The position numbers and the translations under genes were made by a program. From Meandrina meandrites (taxonomy: Eukaryota > Cnidaria > Anthozoa > Scleractinia > Meandrinidae), in the NCBI GenBank assembly GCA_963693305.1, contig OY855910.1, forward strand, positions 18,950,362 to 19,014,361: a stretch of DNA of 64,000 bases, written 5' to 3'. Positions 39,401-42,400 of this stretch are shown here, piece by piece. The notes under the pieces are model-generated. The model did no database searches and was not told the origin of the DNA. It saw nothing but the letters and a program-made list of their open reading frames with translations. How positions within the stretch are numbered: position 1 is the first letter of the stretch; each line of letters opens with the position of its first letter.

Positions 39401-42400
39401 AAAACACCCTTAATTTTGCCTTTAAGTGCTTATAACTCAAAAACGAGCACAGTGATCCCCATTTTTTATTATTGAATATTGATGAGTATATTAAGATGCA
39501 ACTTTTTACAAAGTTAAAAAAATTTCTATCTAGTGGTTTCAGAGCCACCTTAAATTTCCGAAAATTTAAGGTGGCTCTGAAACCGCTAGATAGAATTTTT
39601 TTTAACTTTGCAAAAAGTTGCATCTCAACATTCTAATCATTATTCAATAATAAAAAATAGGGGGTCACTGTGCTCGTTTTTGAGTTATAAGCACTTAAAG
39701 GCAAAATTAAGGGTGTTTTTAACAGACTAAACTGTTGCTATGGTAACCAATGACGTCATAAAAATGACCACAACTTGTTCAGCAATGATCGGAAATTTGT
39801 TTGATATCATTATTGTAGCAGCAACTGATAAAGATTTGTAGTACTGACCCATCAAAGTTTAAGAACTGGAAAGTGCTGGAAACCATTGTGAGCCTCCTTA
39901 AGCAATGTGATTGAAGCGAGACAACACGGATTTATGGTGTCTTCAAATAATGCTTTGGCGATCGCCGCGTGTAGCTTTGACTCACTTCAAATGCTGAGTC
40001 AAGTCCGATCAGGCATTGTACCCGTATACAATGTCTATGAAACAGTGAATAAATATAGCCACATTCGAAGCGGATTTAATGGCTTACTGTATTATTTAAA
40101 ATAGTGAATTAAAGCATTTATTATAGGGTAGCAGAGCCCCATGACATCAGCCACTCGGATCATTTGTAGTCCACGCACTGTCTCTGATTTCAGGTCGATA
40201 GAAGAATTATTCACTGTGTGCCCATAAAAACATCTCCTGAACAGTAAAACCACTCCCTAGACTGGGTGATTTGACTCATCAGCCTAGAATCTTATTTAGT
40301 AGATTCAGCTGTAGCTTTGAAAACATGGCCATTGGTAATCAGATATTAATGCTGCGATAAATGCAACTCACGGCAGTAATAAAATTAATTTCCTAGTACT
40401 CCCGGTCAAAGTTCATCTAAAAATCAGATGAAGAGTACATGTAATACACACTGTACATTGTCAGTTTCGATAGAACTGAGGTGACTATGGTGCCCAAATC
40501 ATAAAAATTGTGTTGCAGAAATGCCAAGATATGAAAGGAAATTGAAGAGAGCTTACCGAGCATCGTTCTTGATTTGACGTCACAAGTGTACTCTCCCCAG
40601 ACTTCTGTTAGCGTGGTCACAAAAAAACACGAAACCTGACTTCGGCAGGGCATAGAAAATCGAGAATTTAATCAAATCTGAAAAATTTTGCGCCAAAAAA
40701 CTCGACTAAGTGCGAGAGTTTTTTTTAGCGACAAAAAAAAATTGGTGTTAGGTGCACTTTAATAATTGCAGATTATTTTGAAACTGGTAACAACTTAGGT
40801 AGAGACTGGTTAAAACAAGTGCAGGCAACTCTGCCACCTGATATATCGGACACTTTAATCATGTGTAATACTAGTATTTATTATATAAACTACAGTGTGT
40901 TATAGAGAATTTGGCCACTGAGAAATGTTGTATAAGAACACATGTGTTCTGATATCGTATCAAACATATGTGCCCTGATATGACCTTTCAATTGGAATAT
41001 TCACATTTTGAAAGAATTAAATTTATATAATAAATAGACTAGTACATGGGAGCTTGGAGATATGAAATTGATCTTCTCGTGTTCAATCTCGATATGGTTC
41101 ACTGCGCTCACTTGTGAGATATCGAGTTGAACACTCGAAGATAAATTTCATATCTCCACACGCCCCTGTATTATTCTCTATATATGGCCTTTAAAGATTA
41201 ACCCCAGTGTCTGGGTAAAATTACAATAGTTGCCTGACTTTAAGGTTACTGATAACCTTTTCGGGGTGGAGTTTTGCAAAAATATTGTTAAAACCTACCA
41301 TTATGATAGCCCACTCTTCTGGTTTTCTTAATTTTAAAAGAAATTATTTTAGTACGAATTTTTCTAGCAGAGTTATTGCAAATTTTGTGTTTTTATAGTT
41401 ATATACATTTATGCCTAACTTTTTTAGCTTGTGAATTTAAAGTGCTACTATGATGAAATTCGCATATCTTCTTTCGTAGCCGTTTTAAAATATTAACAAG
41501 TACTCTATATAAGAAGAAAAATGCAGGGTTTTCAATAAGGGCCGGCAGCCGGCGAAACTCGCCGGCTACTCCACACGTTTTCGCCGCCTACTTTGATTAA
41601 CAACTTACTCGAATTTGCCACAACATGAACCGCGGATCGGCCAACATTTAATTCGTTTAACGCAAAAGAAACTTGCCATAATTCTTGGTTAAAATATATT
41701 GACTCAGGGCTTGAAATTTAGACCAATACGGTCGCCAATGCAACTAACATGTCATAAAAATTCTCCTTTCGTCACCAAAATGGCGACTACATTTCCGTGT
41801 GTTGACGATGAATAATGGACATTTCCTCAGACATTGTGCCCTTCCAGAAAGTTATATCGAAAGATCTGTGCTTCTAAGATATCCAAAATAAGAAAAGAAG
41901 TCAATCCATCCTCTTCCTTTGCTGTAAAAGATTCTATCACATTGGAAAACTCGCCGAAAGCTGACCATGTTTGAAATCGCCCTATAATGCTTTGCAAGCC
42001 CTTGAGCACGTCGTGTATGCCTAAGGGTTGTGTCTCTTGTTGATTCCTTTGATAGTGGCCACAAAATCTTATATATAGTGTTTGTTTTAAACCTAGTGAT
42101 AAGATTGTTTTGTTTTTCCTTTTCAATATTTTATGTATTCTGTCCTTTTTTAGAATAAATTCCTAGAAATGATTTTAAACACTTCTGAACAAGGCCCTAT
42201 TTGATTTTGCAATCTGGCGACTAAAAAAATATAGTTTGGCGACTATTATGTCTGCAAGATAATTAGAACCGTTGAATAAAAAGCTAGAAAATATAGCATG
42301 TATGGTTCTGTCAAAAATGACCTAATTCTTGCCCCAGAATGCAGGAAATGCACTCTTAGAGGCTCAGATTTTAAAAGTTTCGCGGGGGAGCATGCCCTAG

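Larger units (their letters stand above)
38701..40758. mobile_element. TTAA-flanked element, 2.06 kb, AGTGCACCTAACACC ends
   Basis: TTAA at 38697-38700 and 40759-40762. Ends AGTGCACCTAACACC and GGTGTTAGGTGCACT are exact inverted copies. The palindromic pair at 39219-39901 is nested inside. A YY1-like motif lies at 38823-38835. It lies in intron 1. Confidence 0.8.
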
